NCBI RefSeq assembly: GCF_001942625.1
Contig: NZ_MLCL01000004.1
Location: forward strand, 62,001 to 126,000
Length of the DNA: 64,000 nucleotides
Origin: Mycobacterium syngnathidarum
Lineage (GTDB): Bacteria > Actinomycetota > Actinomycetes > Mycobacteriales > Mycobacteriaceae
Direction: 5' to 3'
Shown here: positions 1 through 7,924 of the stretch, in pieces
Layout of the letters: every line of letters begins with the position of its first letter
How positions within the stretch are numbered: position 1 is the first letter of the stretch
The notes under the pieces: generated by a model
Told to the model about the DNA's origin: nothing
Database searches by the model: none
The model's input: only the letters and a program-made list of their open reading frames with translations
Position numbers and translations under genes: made by a program

Positions 1-416
1 GTCTCGACGCTCAGCATGGGCGCGGCGAGCTCCGTCATCGGGACCAACCGGGCGTCGGCGTAGAAAGCGCCCCAAGAATCATTGCCGGCCAATGACATTG
101 GCAACGGCTGTGACATCGGCCCGAAGAATCCTCCCCCGTCGTAACCGTCCGGCCCCGACCCATGGGCTGGCGCACCCGCGTCGTGGGTGCGCGCCAGCTG
201 CGCACCGAAGTCACGTGCCGCCCGCGTGGTGGGCGCCACCGAGTACAGCCGCTGCAGAGTCAATGAGGTTGCGTCGTAATCGATTACCGGAACACAGGGA
301 ACGCCACCCCGCACCGCCAGCCAGTTCAGTCCGGCCGCCTCCGCAGCGAAGAACCCTGCCGGCGCCGACGCATGACGTTTGACAAAGACATCGGCCCGGT
401 CCGCGGCATTGGGCAT
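1..416 (-). CDS. Fructosamine kinase family protein, partial (C-terminus off the left edge)
   Basis: Reading the minus strand from ATG 416 gives an unbroken frame to the window edge (138 codons) that starts MPNAADRADVFVKRHASA, followed by FFAAEAAGLNWLA and later GGGFFGPMSQP and WGAFYADARL. The 'phosphosugar-handling' look is that of the fructosamine/ketosamine-3-kinase family: an Ala/Gly-rich N-lobe with an EA-x-GL-x-WL helix, then a W-G-x-F-Y-A-x-R-L segment before the catalytic lobe. Members phosphorylate ketosamines on glycated amines or proteins in the cytosol. The ATP-binding and catalytic Asp motifs lie outside the window, so activity cannot be judged. The gene is codirectional with the HNH gene upstream, 96 bases away. 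The start codon choice is uncertain because no strong ribosome binding site is visible. Family call is from motif recognition only. Confidence 0.75.
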   Translation of the reverse strand, partial: MPNAADRADVFVKRHASAPAGFFAAEAAGLNWLAVRGGVPCVPVIDYDATSLTLQRLYSVAPTTRAARDFGAQLARTHDAGAPAHGSGPDGYDGGGFFGPMSQPLPMSLAGNDSWGAFYADARLVPMTELAAPMLSVE

Positions 417-512
417 ATCAGCCAGGCTACCGGCGTCACTCTGATCATCCGCGCGGATGACACCGGCACATGGGTGGACGGCTATGCCTGACCCACGACG
501 TATTGCCCTGAC

Positions 513-1781
513 CTATGCGGCTTGTGGTGGGGGTTCGGGTTGGAAGGGTGGGTACCACCACCAGTCGGCGCGTTCACCGGTGGGTCCCGGGCACGGTGGC
601 ACCTGGGGTGAGGGTGTGGTCGGTGGGCGGGCCAGCGATCCGGCGTCCAACCGTTTTCCGGTGGGGTCGGTGACGACGAGTCGGCGCGCGGGCCCGGTGA
701 TGGTGATGCCGCCCTGGTGGTGTGCCCGGTGGTGATAGGGGCAGACCAGCACCAGGTTGTCCAGGTCGGTGCGGCCGCCGTCTTCCCAATGCACGATGTG
801 GTGGGCGTGCAGGCCGCGGGTGGCGCCGCAGCCGGGCACCACACAGCAGCGATCACGATGCTCCAACGCCCGACGCAACCGTCGACTGACAGTGCGGGTC
901 GCGCGGCCGACACCGATGGGTTGGCCCCGGCGTTCGAACCACACCTCACACGTGGCGTCACACAACAAGTATTGACGTTCGTCATCGGTCAGCACCGGAC
1001 CCAGATGCAGGGCGGCGATGCGGTCGGTGAGGTTCAGATGGACCGCGACGGTGGTGTGCTGACCGTGTGGGCGGGCGGCTACATCGGTATCCCAGCCGGC
1101 CTGGATCAGGCTGATGAACGCATCCACACTGTTGGGAAACGGCGGTGCCTGAGCCGAGGTCGGCTCACCGGTATTTGAGTCGATGTCGTGGTCACGTTTC
1201 CAGTCGGCCACCAGCGCATCGTGATGGGATTGGAGCGCAGCCTCGAACTTGGCTGCCTCCAACCGCGGTAGCCGGATCCGCCAGGTGGTGTATTCGTCGG
1301 TGGGGCCGGGGATCTTGGTGATCTCCCGCTGCGGTTCGGGTTTCGGATCAGGTTCCGGGCGCGGCTCGAGCTTGATCGCGGTGCGCAGTTGGGTCACGGT
1401 GGCGACTGCGGCCAACTCGGCATAATGCGCGTCGGAACCGTCGGCGGCGCGTTCGGCGATCACCCCCACCTGATCCAGCGAGAGCCGGCCTTCTCGCAGG
1501 TCTTGGGTGCAGCGGGGGAATTCGTCAACCCGCCGTGCCACCGCCACCACGGTCTCGGCGTTACGCGGGGTGACACCGGTCTTCCAGGCCACCAACGCCG
1601 CAACCGAACGGGCGCCGGTCATTCCGCACAAGTCACCACGATCCAGTTCGGCGACGATGTCCACGATGCGCCCGTCGATGGCGTTGCGCTGGCCGCACAG
1701 CTCCGACAACTCGTCGAACAACACCTCCAACCGCTGCGCAGGGCTCACCTCAGCATCGAAAGAAGCTGCGGCTGAAGGCAT
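513..1781 (-). CDS. HNH endonuclease signature / DUF222 (13E12 repeat family) protein
   Basis: A 422-aa protein with an N-terminal helical DUF222 region (about residues 10-250, including LDQVGVIAERA) and a C-terminal HNH module near residue 326 (GLHAHHIVHWEDGGRTDLDN, then CPYHHRAHH). The tail is proline-rich and ends in WWWYPP. This is the architecture of the REP13E12 family, which is repeated in mycobacterial genomes and in M. tuberculosis serves as an integration target for phage-like elements. The biochemical role of the family is not established. I prefer ATG 1781 (MPSAAASF), behind a GAGG-containing stretch, over the upstream ATG at 1850, which adds 23 residues of unlikely composition and leaves only ten bases before the divergent gene. 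Confidence 0.85.
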   Translation of the reverse strand: MPSAAASFDAEVSPAQRLEVLFDELSELCGQRNAIDGRIVDIVAELDRGDLCGMTGARSVAALVAWKTGVTPRNAETVVAVARRVDEFPRCTQDLREGRLSLDQVGVIAERAADGSDAHYAELAAVATVTQLRTAIKLEPRPEPDPKPEPQREITKIPGPTDEYTTWRIRLPRLEAAKFEAALQSHHDALVADWKRDHDIDSNTGEPTSAQAPPFPNSVDAFISLIQAGWDTDVAARPHGQHTTVAVHLNLTDRIAALHLGPVLTDDERQYLLCDATCEVWFERRGQPIGVGRATRTVSRRLRRALEHRDRCCVVPGCGATRGLHAHHIVHWEDGGRTDLDNLVLVCPYHHRAHHQGGITITGPARRLVVTDPTGKRLDAGSLARPPTTPSPQVPPCPGPTGERADWWWYPPFQPEPPPQAA

Positions 1782-1860
1782 AACCTCATCAAAGCAGAGA
1801 GGTCCGACATTTTTCGGACCGGAACGACGACAACCGCGGCCATCCGGCAAGATAGCTGGG

Positions 1861-2607
1861 GTGGGGATAAGCCTGTTGCCTTTTACTCGCCTGTCGGACG
1901 CTGACGTCGCGGGTGCCCTCGATCATGCGGTGGCCGTGATCAACCCGGTTATCGATGTGTTCACTCGATTCGATCCGCTCGGGCTGAGGCGACGCACCCA
2001 TCGAGAGGACCCGGGCAAGGGTCCCGTCGGCAAGTCCCTCGACGTCGCCGCGGCTTTGCTCAACTTCGCCGAGCTGCCGGGCACCAAGGCCTGGGCCGAG
2101 ATGGATCAACACGGCCACGTGAAGTGGTGGGTGCACCGCGCAGGGGCGGTTACCACCATTTTCGTCGCCTTCCCCGGCGCCTTCGGGGTCATCGCCGACA
2201 GGCTCGGTGTTCAGGATGTCCTGGGCTTCACCAATCAGGCCCTCGTGTTGTGCGCCGTGGCCCGCGAGGACGGTGTCGATTACGACGATCAGGTGCAGCT
2301 GCTCGGCGCTGTCCTGTGTGACCGTCAACTGTCCGCAGCGTCGGCTGACGACATCGCCGCCGCGTCGCCGTCCCTACCCGCAAAGCTCTGGGAGTTCGCC
2401 GGCACCCTGCGTGCCGTGGGTGACGAATTGACGAAAAGGCCACGCCCACAAAAGCTTTACCGCTACCTCGGCATGCTTCCCGGTGTCGGCGCGGTGGCCG
2501 ACTACTTCGGCGAATTCAGCGCCCTGGTTCACGCGGCCGACGAGGGCGCGGCCTGGATCAGCGAGCACTCTCGGCAGACGCCGGCTCCGAGCCCGGCCCG
2601 AACTTGA
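1861..2607 (+). CDS. Conserved hypothetical protein (unknown function)
   Basis: A 248-aa protein from GTG 1861 (VGISLLPFTRLSDAD). It has no signal peptide. Two Gly-rich hydrophobic stretches stand out: VTTIFVAFPGAFGVIADRLG in the middle and GMLPGVGAVADYFGE near the C-terminus. The second resembles the glycine-rich amphipathic helix of EcsC-type proteins, but the match is too weak for a family call. It is divergent from the HNH gene and converges on the DUF1275 gene, with a 50-base overlap of the two coding ends (2558-2607). The frame is open further upstream, so the start rests on where the divergent gene begins and on composition. Function unknown. Confidence 0.6.
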   Translation: MGISLLPFTRLSDADVAGALDHAVAVINPVIDVFTRFDPLGLRRRTHREDPGKGPVGKSLDVAAALLNFAELPGTKAWAEMDQHGHVKWWVHRAGAVTTIFVAFPGAFGVIADRLGVQDVLGFTNQALVLCAVAREDGVDYDDQVQLLGAVLCDRQLSAASADDIAAASPSLPAKLWEFAGTLRAVGDELTKRPRPQKLYRYLGMLPGVGAVADYFGEFSALVHAADEGAAWISEHSRQTPAPSPART

Positions 2608-3256
2608 AGATGAGCGCACTGGCCGCCACCACCACGGCCGCCAGGGCAATCACCGGCGCAACGGTGAACTGCGACACCGTCGCCCCGAGTATCGCGCCGC
2701 CACACATCGTGGCCACCACTCCGTAGCGCAACTTCTCGCGGTCCCCGGTACCGCCGGCCAACCGGCTGTCGAAACCGAGACCGACGATGGTCTGGGTCAG
2801 CACCGTGGTGCTCAACTCCTGAATGCCGAACTGACGCGCCGTCGCGTTCTGGATCCCGAAGGTCAACGCCAGAACGATGAGAATCAGTTTCCGGTTGGCG
2901 TCATAGGCCAGCACACCCGTTCCACACGAGATCGAAAGCACCGTCAGCAGAACAACTTCCACCCCCAACGCAGTGGCCAGCCAATTCCGGACATGTCTGC
3001 CGAGATGCCGGCGGAGCCGGCCGCCCACCACGGTGCCCAGCACGAACCCGATGAACGCCACCAGGGCACCGGTCACGTCAACACCCGAGTGCGGCACAAA
3101 CCAGAAGCCCAGGAAGATCACGTTTCCGGTCATGTTGGCGACGAACACATGGCCGAGCACCAACACACTGACGGCATCGACGATCCCGGTGGCGCACGTC
3201 AACAGCAGCAACGCCACAACTGTCGACCGCTGCGTCACCGGCGAGGCGATAGCCAT
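2558..3256 (-). CDS. DUF1275 (YoaK-type) membrane protein
   Basis: A 232-aa integral membrane protein with about six hydrophobic segments. The first contains the family-typical GIVDAVSVLVLGHVFVANMTGN, in which the helix break and the ANMTGN signature identify DUF1275/YoaK; a second marker is LTFGIQNATAR in the middle. The family is of unknown function and probably transports a small molecule. It starts 16 bases downstream of the last Mce-associated gene on the same strand, so it could be read from the mce1 transcript. In M. tuberculosis, from memory, a different gene occupies the position after the mce1 operon. The 3' end overlaps the convergent gene by 50 bases. Confidence 0.85.
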   Translation of the reverse strand: MAIASPVTQRSTVVALLLLTCATGIVDAVSVLVLGHVFVANMTGNVIFLGFWFVPHSGVDVTGALVAFIGFVLGTVVGGRLRRHLGRHVRNWLATALGVEVVLLTVLSISCGTGVLAYDANRKLILIVLALTFGIQNATARQFGIQELSTTVLTQTIVGLGFDSRLAGGTGDREKLRYGVVATMCGGAILGATVSQFTVAPVIALAAVVVAASALIFKFGPGSEPASAESAR

Positions 3257-3272
3257 AGCTACATCCTCGCCT

Positions 3273-4241
3273 CTACAGCTGCGGCGACAAGTCCAATTGG
3301 GTCAATGCCGGCATCTGAGTGATCCGCCAATCCCCGTCGGTGCGATGCAATACCAACCGATATGACATATAGCGCAGTGAGGGAACGTTCTTGGTCACCG
3401 GACTCGTCGACACCGTGTTGGTGTAGACGATGGCGGTGGCCTCATCACGACTGATGGTCTCCACCGCAGTGCCCATCACCTCGGTGTTGTTGGTGACCTG
3501 CGCTTGCTTGTTGGTCGGGACAAGCGAATCGATCAACTTCCGGTATTGGTCCGCGAAGTCTCCGGACAAATACTTCTCGGCGCGATCCGGCAGGGTTTCG
3601 ATGTTGTCCGGGTTGTAGGTCCACAGTGTGGTGATCGCGTCGGCCGAAGTCCGGGCCACTTGCAGTTTGGTCGCCACCAACGCCCGGTCGGCCAGGTACG
3701 GCTGCAGCATTGCGCCCCCGAATGCGGCCGCCGCGACGAACACCGCCGCCGCACCGGCGGCGAAATACGTCAGCCGCTTACCGGCCTCGCGGTGCGGAAC
3801 GAGCACCACGTCCTCGGCCGACGTGTCTTCAGCCGACGTGTCCTCATCCGGCGCGTCCTCGGCCGGCTCAGTCTCGGCCTCGACGACCGGTTCGGACTCG
3901 GCATCCGTCACGTCAGCGTCGGCCTCGGTTTCGGGCTCCGGTTCCGCCGTCACTTCCGACTCGACATCGGCCGAAGCCTCGGACTCAACGGCCGGTTCGG
4001 GCTCAACGACCGCCTTGCGACCCGCTTTGCCCGTCGGGGTCCGACGCTCCGGCGTGGCCTCGGATCCGTCGGCTTCGTCGGATCCCGCATCGGCCGGCGT
4101 CTCGACATCATCTGACGTGGACGCCTCAACCGCTACGTCAGCCGCCTCGGCACGGCGACGCCGCCCGAAACGCAGTCTGCGGCGGGGCTTCTCAGGCTCG
4201 CCGGTGGTCAGATCACCTGAATCAGCTGGCTGATCTTCCAC
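3273..4241 (-). CDS. Mce-associated membrane protein (Rv0178-like), last gene of the mce1 operon
   Basis: About 322 aa from GTG 4241. An excellent ribosome binding site (GGGAAGGAC) ends four bases before this GTG; the frame is open to an ATG at 4274, but that start lacks a comparable site. Domains in order: a basic patch (RRRLRFGRRRR), a long acidic Glu/Asp/Ala-rich segment, one transmembrane helix (LTYFAAGAAAVFVAAAAFGG), then a Mce-associated extracytoplasmic domain ending in TDGDWRITQMPALTQLD. Mce-associated proteins are thought to sit beside the Mce shaft complex and stabilise it; the related M. tuberculosis OmamA stabilises Mce1 proteins. The start overlaps the preceding gene by 34 bases, so translation is probably coupled. 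The acidic cytoplasmic segment, with its repeated TSAED, is the most unusual part. Confidence 0.85.
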   Translation of the reverse strand: MEDQPADSGDLTTGEPEKPRRRLRFGRRRRAEAADVAVEASTSDDVETPADAGSDEADGSEATPERRTPTGKAGRKAVVEPEPAVESEASADVESEVTAEPEPETEADADVTDAESEPVVEAETEPAEDAPDEDTSAEDTSAEDVVLVPHREAGKRLTYFAAGAAAVFVAAAAFGGAMLQPYLADRALVATKLQVARTSADAITTLWTYNPDNIETLPDRAEKYLSGDFADQYRKLIDSLVPTNKQAQVTNNTEVMGTAVETISRDEATAIVYTNTVSTSPVTKNVPSLRYMSYRLVLHRTDGDWRITQMPALTQLDLSPQL

Positions 4242-4768
4242 TGCTGTCCTTCCCAGATCGTCGTCGCAATCCAACGGCTGCCGCTTTCGACCACAGACTT
4301 ACCGTCTGGGGTTCGGGTGCTGACCTTTGTGGCGACCAGAACGTCGGCACTACCGTTGTCGTTCCACCGCTGGATGCCGGCATCGAGTACCGCTCCTTCG
4401 GTCGGTTCAGCCCGTGCCACCTGAACTACGATCTCGTTCTGCTTCTCCTGGAACATCTTTCGGAAATCGCCCGTGGCCTGCGAGGCAATGCGGTCGGCAT
4501 AGTCGTTGGCGTGGAACGGATCCAACGTCGTGTAGGCCGTCATGAACTCACGCACGTAGTCGAGCGCTCCGGCGGTCTTGATTTCGGCGCGACGATCCGA
4601 TTCGTGCCGGATCAGGATCAGCGTGCTGCCCACGAGGGCCACGGCAATGATCAGGGCGGAGATCATCCCGACGATCGGCAGGCCCCACCGGATCGGTTCC
4701 TTGGGCTCCTTGGGCTCGACGGCGAAGTAGTCCCGCTCGTCAGGCTCGATCCGCCGACGCGGGCTCAC
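4208..4768 (-). CDS. Mce-associated membrane protein (Rv0177-like)
   Basis: A 186-aa single-pass membrane protein. Residues 1-30 are cytoplasmic (VSPRRRIEPDERDYF), followed by one transmembrane helix (LPIVGMISALIIAVALVGST) and an extracytoplasmic domain with conserved elements YVREFMTAYTTLDP, WNDNGSADVLVATKV and the ending GQQWKISQLIQV. The start is GTG 4768, which shares bases with the TGA of the upstream RDD gene (GTGA overlap), so I discard the longer frame to 4825. The protein likely contributes to the envelope part of the Mce1 fatty-acid importer. Role is from family knowledge; nothing catalytic is visible. Confidence 0.87.
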   Translation of the reverse strand: MSPRRRIEPDERDYFAVEPKEPKEPIRWGLPIVGMISALIIAVALVGSTLILIRHESDRRAEIKTAGALDYVREFMTAYTTLDPFHANDYADRIASQATGDFRKMFQEKQNEIVVQVARAEPTEGAVLDAGIQRWNDNGSADVLVATKVSTRTPDGKSVVESGSRWIATTIWEGQQWKISQLIQVI

Positions 4769-5742
4769 TGTCCGCCCCCGTTCAGCACCGGCCGTTTGAG
4801 CACGGTGAGGTTGTCGACGAGCCAATGGTCATCCGACTTCCGGAAGTCCACCCGCACCGTGGCGGTGATGAACTTGAGCTCCTGCGGATTGGTGCCGCGC
4901 TGCCCCTGCAGCGCCACCAGCATCGTGGCTGCGTCAGCGGTCAAGCCCGGCAGTACCGCGCTGCTCACGGCCGAGTAGTCGTTGGTGGTCGGTCCGGCCT
5001 TGCGGACCGCGTCCTGCTGGGCCACCAGCTGCGGCCGGTAGTTGTCAGTGGTCAGCGATTGCGCCTTGGCGAAATCAGCGTCGACGGAATCCACCCCGTA
5101 ACTCAGCAGTTGCTCGACGATCCGGGGCCCCTGCTCGGTGATCTGCGCGCGGGCCTGGTCAACTGCCCGATCCTGCCGATACACCAGCAGGTACCCCAGC
5201 CCGGCCGCGATTCCGCTGAGCAGCGCGAGCGTCAGCAACAGCGCACCGGCGCGACGACGGACATCGGACTCAGGCCGATCGACGCAACGCACCTCGGTAC
5301 TGGTCAACAGGTCCGCAAAGGTCCGCCTGCGTGAATCCCACAGCGGCCACAGCCACCCCAGGAACAGTGCCGCGGTGTCCAGCAGATGGGCCAGATCACG
5401 CAGCAGTAGCCGCCCCAGCCCCGCGTCACCGGCCGGCGACACCACCCGGATGCCGAACACCGACCGGCCCGGACTCCAGCCCGTCAACGTCGGCAACAGA
5501 ATGCGATTCACACATGAAACGGCGACCAGCAGGACCAGCCCGCCCGCGTACACCGCCCACCACAGCCATTTACCCAGGGAGGTGCCCTGCGCGACCAATG
5601 TCGCCGTCACGATCAATCCGGCGGGAGCCAGCACGTCGATGGCGAATGCCCCGGCTCGGGCCGGCCACGACGCCAGCCGCGCCTGGTCCGACCCGGTCCC
5701 CGCGGTAGAGGCCCGGTCGGCGTTGTCCAGCACAGCGGTCAC
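4765..5742 (-). CDS. Mce-associated RDD-domain membrane protein (Rv0176-like)
   Basis: A 325-aa protein combining an N-terminal RDD domain (about residues 25-150: ASWPARAGAFAIDVLAPAG, then GWSPGRSVFGIRVV and RDLAHLLDTAALFLGWLWP) with a further transmembrane helix (LLLTLALLSGIAAGLGYLLV) and a C-terminal Mce-associated domain ending VDNLTVLKRPVLNGGGQ. The fusion of an RDD membrane module to a Mce-associated domain is the same as I recall for Rv0176, which supports assignment of the cluster to mce1 rather than another mce locus. Start GTG 5742 overlaps the TGA of the preceding gene (GTGA), and the gene itself ends in a GTGA overlap with the next one, consistent with strict co-translation. Confidence 0.9.
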   Translation of the reverse strand: MTAVLDNADRASTAGTGSDQARLASWPARAGAFAIDVLAPAGLIVTATLVAQGTSLGKWLWWAVYAGGLVLLVAVSCVNRILLPTLTGWSPGRSVFGIRVVSPAGDAGLGRLLLRDLAHLLDTAALFLGWLWPLWDSRRRTFADLLTSTEVRCVDRPESDVRRRAGALLLTLALLSGIAAGLGYLLVYRQDRAVDQARAQITEQGPRIVEQLLSYGVDSVDADFAKAQSLTTDNYRPQLVAQQDAVRKAGPTTNDYSAVSSAVLPGLTADAATMLVALQGQRGTNPQELKFITATVRVDFRKSDDHWLVDNLTVLKRPVLNGGGQ

Positions 5743-6395
5743 GACGTGACCTGGTCGAGCCGCGCGACCTTGTAGTTGCCGTCCTCGGCGCGGGCCATCT
5801 TCACCCGCAGCCGATAACCCTGCTCCTCATCGGACTTCTCGCTGTTGGTCACCAACACGCGCACCGCAACCAGCAGGTCCATCGACCCGTCATCGTTGTG
5901 CTTTTCCACCGCGGCTCGCAGATCCGAGACCTTCACCTGCACGTTGGCGGCCTGGTAAGCATCCAGCAGCATGCCGCTGTAGAGGCCGGCCTGCGCACCG
6001 AAGTCGCCGGTCGAGCATTCGATGATCTTGGTCTGGGCCGCGATCATCGCCTGGGTGTCGGGCGCCTGAGTCGCGGTCACACAGTCCTTGGCCGCGGCCA
6101 AGGCCTCGGCCTCGTCGCCGGCGATGCGTTCGCTGTCCTGATGCGCTCGCAATGCCAGGTAGCCGCCGACACCGACGGCGGCCGCAAGGACCAGCAGGCC
6201 GGCGAGGATCGCCGCCATCCAGCCACGCCCCAGCCGCGAAGGCCGTGACACGGACTCCTGAGAAGCCTCCGCGGTCTCCGTGCCGGAGGCGTCCCGGTCA
6301 GAGATCTCGGAGACGGTCTCCGCTTGAGGGTCAGGGGTATGGGGGTCCTGCTGGTCGGCGAGGTTCAGCTGGCTGGCGCCAGCATCTCCTTCCAT
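5739..6395 (-). CDS. Mce-associated membrane protein (Rv0175-like)
   Basis: A 218-aa protein with an acidic N-terminal tail (residues 1-55), one transmembrane segment (GWMAAILAGLLVLAAAVGVG) and an extracytoplasmic Mce-associated domain with KIIECSTGDF and HNDDGSMDLLVAVRVLV. Start ATG 6395 is preceded by an AGGAGA site and lies inside the last 31 bases of mce1F, so the two genes overlap in different frames. It is the first of four consecutive Mce-associated genes after mce1F, the order known from M. tuberculosis mce1. It contains two Cys in the extracytoplasmic part (DCVTATQ and IIECSTG) that could form a disulfide; that is an inference. Confidence 0.87.
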   Translation of the reverse strand: MEGDAGASQLNLADQQDPHTPDPQAETVSEISDRDASGTETAEASQESVSRPSRLGRGWMAAILAGLLVLAAAVGVGGYLALRAHQDSERIAGDEAEALAAAKDCVTATQAPDTQAMIAAQTKIIECSTGDFGAQAGLYSGMLLDAYQAANVQVKVSDLRAAVEKHNDDGSMDLLVAVRVLVTNSEKSDEEQGYRLRVKMARAEDGNYKVARLDQVTS

Positions 6396-7921
6396 CCGTC
6401 ATCTCCTGGTTTATTCGAGTTGGTGACGGAGTACTTCACACCGCCGGGACCGACCACCTCGCCGCTGGACGGGCTATAGGTAGCGGTCGAACCTGCTGCC
6501 GGAGTGTAGATGCAGGGGTTCGGCTGCTGTCCACTACAACTCACATTGCCACCCCGAGGCGCGGTCAGCGGGTCGCTGCGCATCGCCGTCGATTCCGGTG
6601 GTGGAAGCTGACTTGCCGGCAACGGGTTCATCCCATTATTCACCGACGGCGCGGGAATGACCCGGCCCGGATCGACGGGCTGATCGCAGCGCGCAGCCGG
6701 GGCCGGGCAATTGCGGATCTGGTTCGGGTCGCCGTACCACGGGTTGGTACCCAATGGCTGGTAAGGCTCATCGCTGCGGCATTCGGCCGGCGAGGCGGCC
6801 CGCTTGCCGGGCACATCGGCACACGGGTAGTTACGCGCACCGCGCACCGCGTTCGACGCGTCCTTGGGGATCTTGCAGTACAAGCCCTCCGGCAGCGGCG
6901 CCATCGAGGTATCCGCAGGCGACCGCCACTGCGAGGCTGGCAGGAACCCCGTCAGGCACGGCGGCGGCATGTTGATGCCGAGGCCGAAGTGCAGCAGGCC
7001 CTTGGGCGCGAAGATCGTCGCGGTCTGTGCCACGGCGCCACCCTGGGGCAACGCCACCAACACCTGCTCGACGTTCTTGTTGTAGCGCTTGAGCATGTCG
7101 ATGACGATTTCCAGGTTCGCCAGTGTCTGCGGCAAGGACTCCTGAACGCCACTGAACACCGAGTTCAGCTGATCTGCCGTCGGTGCCGCCTGCTGGAGGC
7201 CACCGCGCAACGCCGCGTCGTTCTGGGCGCTCTGAGCCGCCAGCGTGTTCAGGTTCTTGGCCCACCGCGAGATCGCGTCACCGGAATTCACCTGGCTGTC
7301 GATGATCGGCCCGGAGTTCTCGACGATGTCGTTGACCGGACCCAGGTTGTCCTTGAAGTCACTGGCGATCGCCTGGGTGGAGTCGACCAGGCGCTGCAGT
7401 GACGGGCCGAGGCCACCGACGGCCTGGGCCGTCTCGTCGAGCAGGACCGAGATCTTCTCCTTGGGCAACGCCGCCAGGCCACGCTGGGCCGCGTCCAGGG
7501 AGGGCCCCACCTCGGCGGGCACCGTGCCCTTCTCGATCGTGTCGCCGTCGCGGAAGTACTTACCTCCGCTGCCGCCGTCGGAGACCAGATCGATGAACTG
7601 CTCACCGACCGCAGAAACCGAGTGCACGTTCGCGCTGGCGTCCAACGGGATCCGGTACCGGTCGTAGATGTCCATCTCGACCCTGGCGCCCTGTTCGGTG
7701 GGTTCGACGGAGGTGACCTTGCCGATCGTCGTACCGCGATAGGTGACGTTGGCCGTGGCGTACAGACCGCCCGAATTCGGGAGCTTGGCGTTCAGGTTGT
7801 ACATCCCGATCCCGGCCCACGTCGGCAGCCGCAGGTAGAACAGCGCCAGCACGACGAGGGCGATCAACGTCAGCACCGAGAACAGAACGAGCTGCATCTT
7901 GATGAAGCGGGTCAGCAACAT
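6365..7921 (-). CDS. mce1F: Mce family protein Mce1F
   Basis: A 518-aa protein with an N-terminal transmembrane anchor (MQLVLFSVLTLIALVVLALF), a MlaD/Mce domain (about residues 35-120: LYATANVTYRGTTIGKVTSV, FIDLVSDG), a long helical region with heptad character (120-330) and a disordered Pro/Asn-rich C-terminal tail. Mce proteins form a hexameric shaft that carries lipids across the periplasm; Mce1 imports fatty acids. It starts three bases after the mce1E stop and ends overlapping the first Mce-associated gene. The tail carries several Cys residues (CLTGF, CADVPG, CPAPAARC) that could form disulfides. Being sixth of six mce genes, the F label is positional. Confidence 0.93.
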   Translation of the reverse strand: MLLTRFIKMQLVLFSVLTLIALVVLALFYLRLPTWAGIGMYNLNAKLPNSGGLYATANVTYRGTTIGKVTSVEPTEQGARVEMDIYDRYRIPLDASANVHSVSAVGEQFIDLVSDGGSGGKYFRDGDTIEKGTVPAEVGPSLDAAQRGLAALPKEKISVLLDETAQAVGGLGPSLQRLVDSTQAIASDFKDNLGPVNDIVENSGPIIDSQVNSGDAISRWAKNLNTLAAQSAQNDAALRGGLQQAAPTADQLNSVFSGVQESLPQTLANLEIVIDMLKRYNKNVEQVLVALPQGGAVAQTATIFAPKGLLHFGLGINMPPPCLTGFLPASQWRSPADTSMAPLPEGLYCKIPKDASNAVRGARNYPCADVPGKRAASPAECRSDEPYQPLGTNPWYGDPNQIRNCPAPAARCDQPVDPGRVIPAPSVNNGMNPLPASQLPPPESTAMRSDPLTAPRGGNVSCSGQQPNPCIYTPAAGSTATYSPSSGEVVGPGGVKYSVTNSNKPGDDGWKEMLAPAS

Positions 7922-7924
7922 GTC

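Noticed and set aside
92..382. Plus-strand 96-codon frame at the left end
   Set aside because: The minus strand reads a continuous fructosamine-kinase-like sequence here, which explains the region better.
513..1781. Reading the 13E12-type HNH gene as a mobile intron or homing endonuclease
   Set aside because: No intron, intein or element ends are visible around it; the family call does not need mobility.
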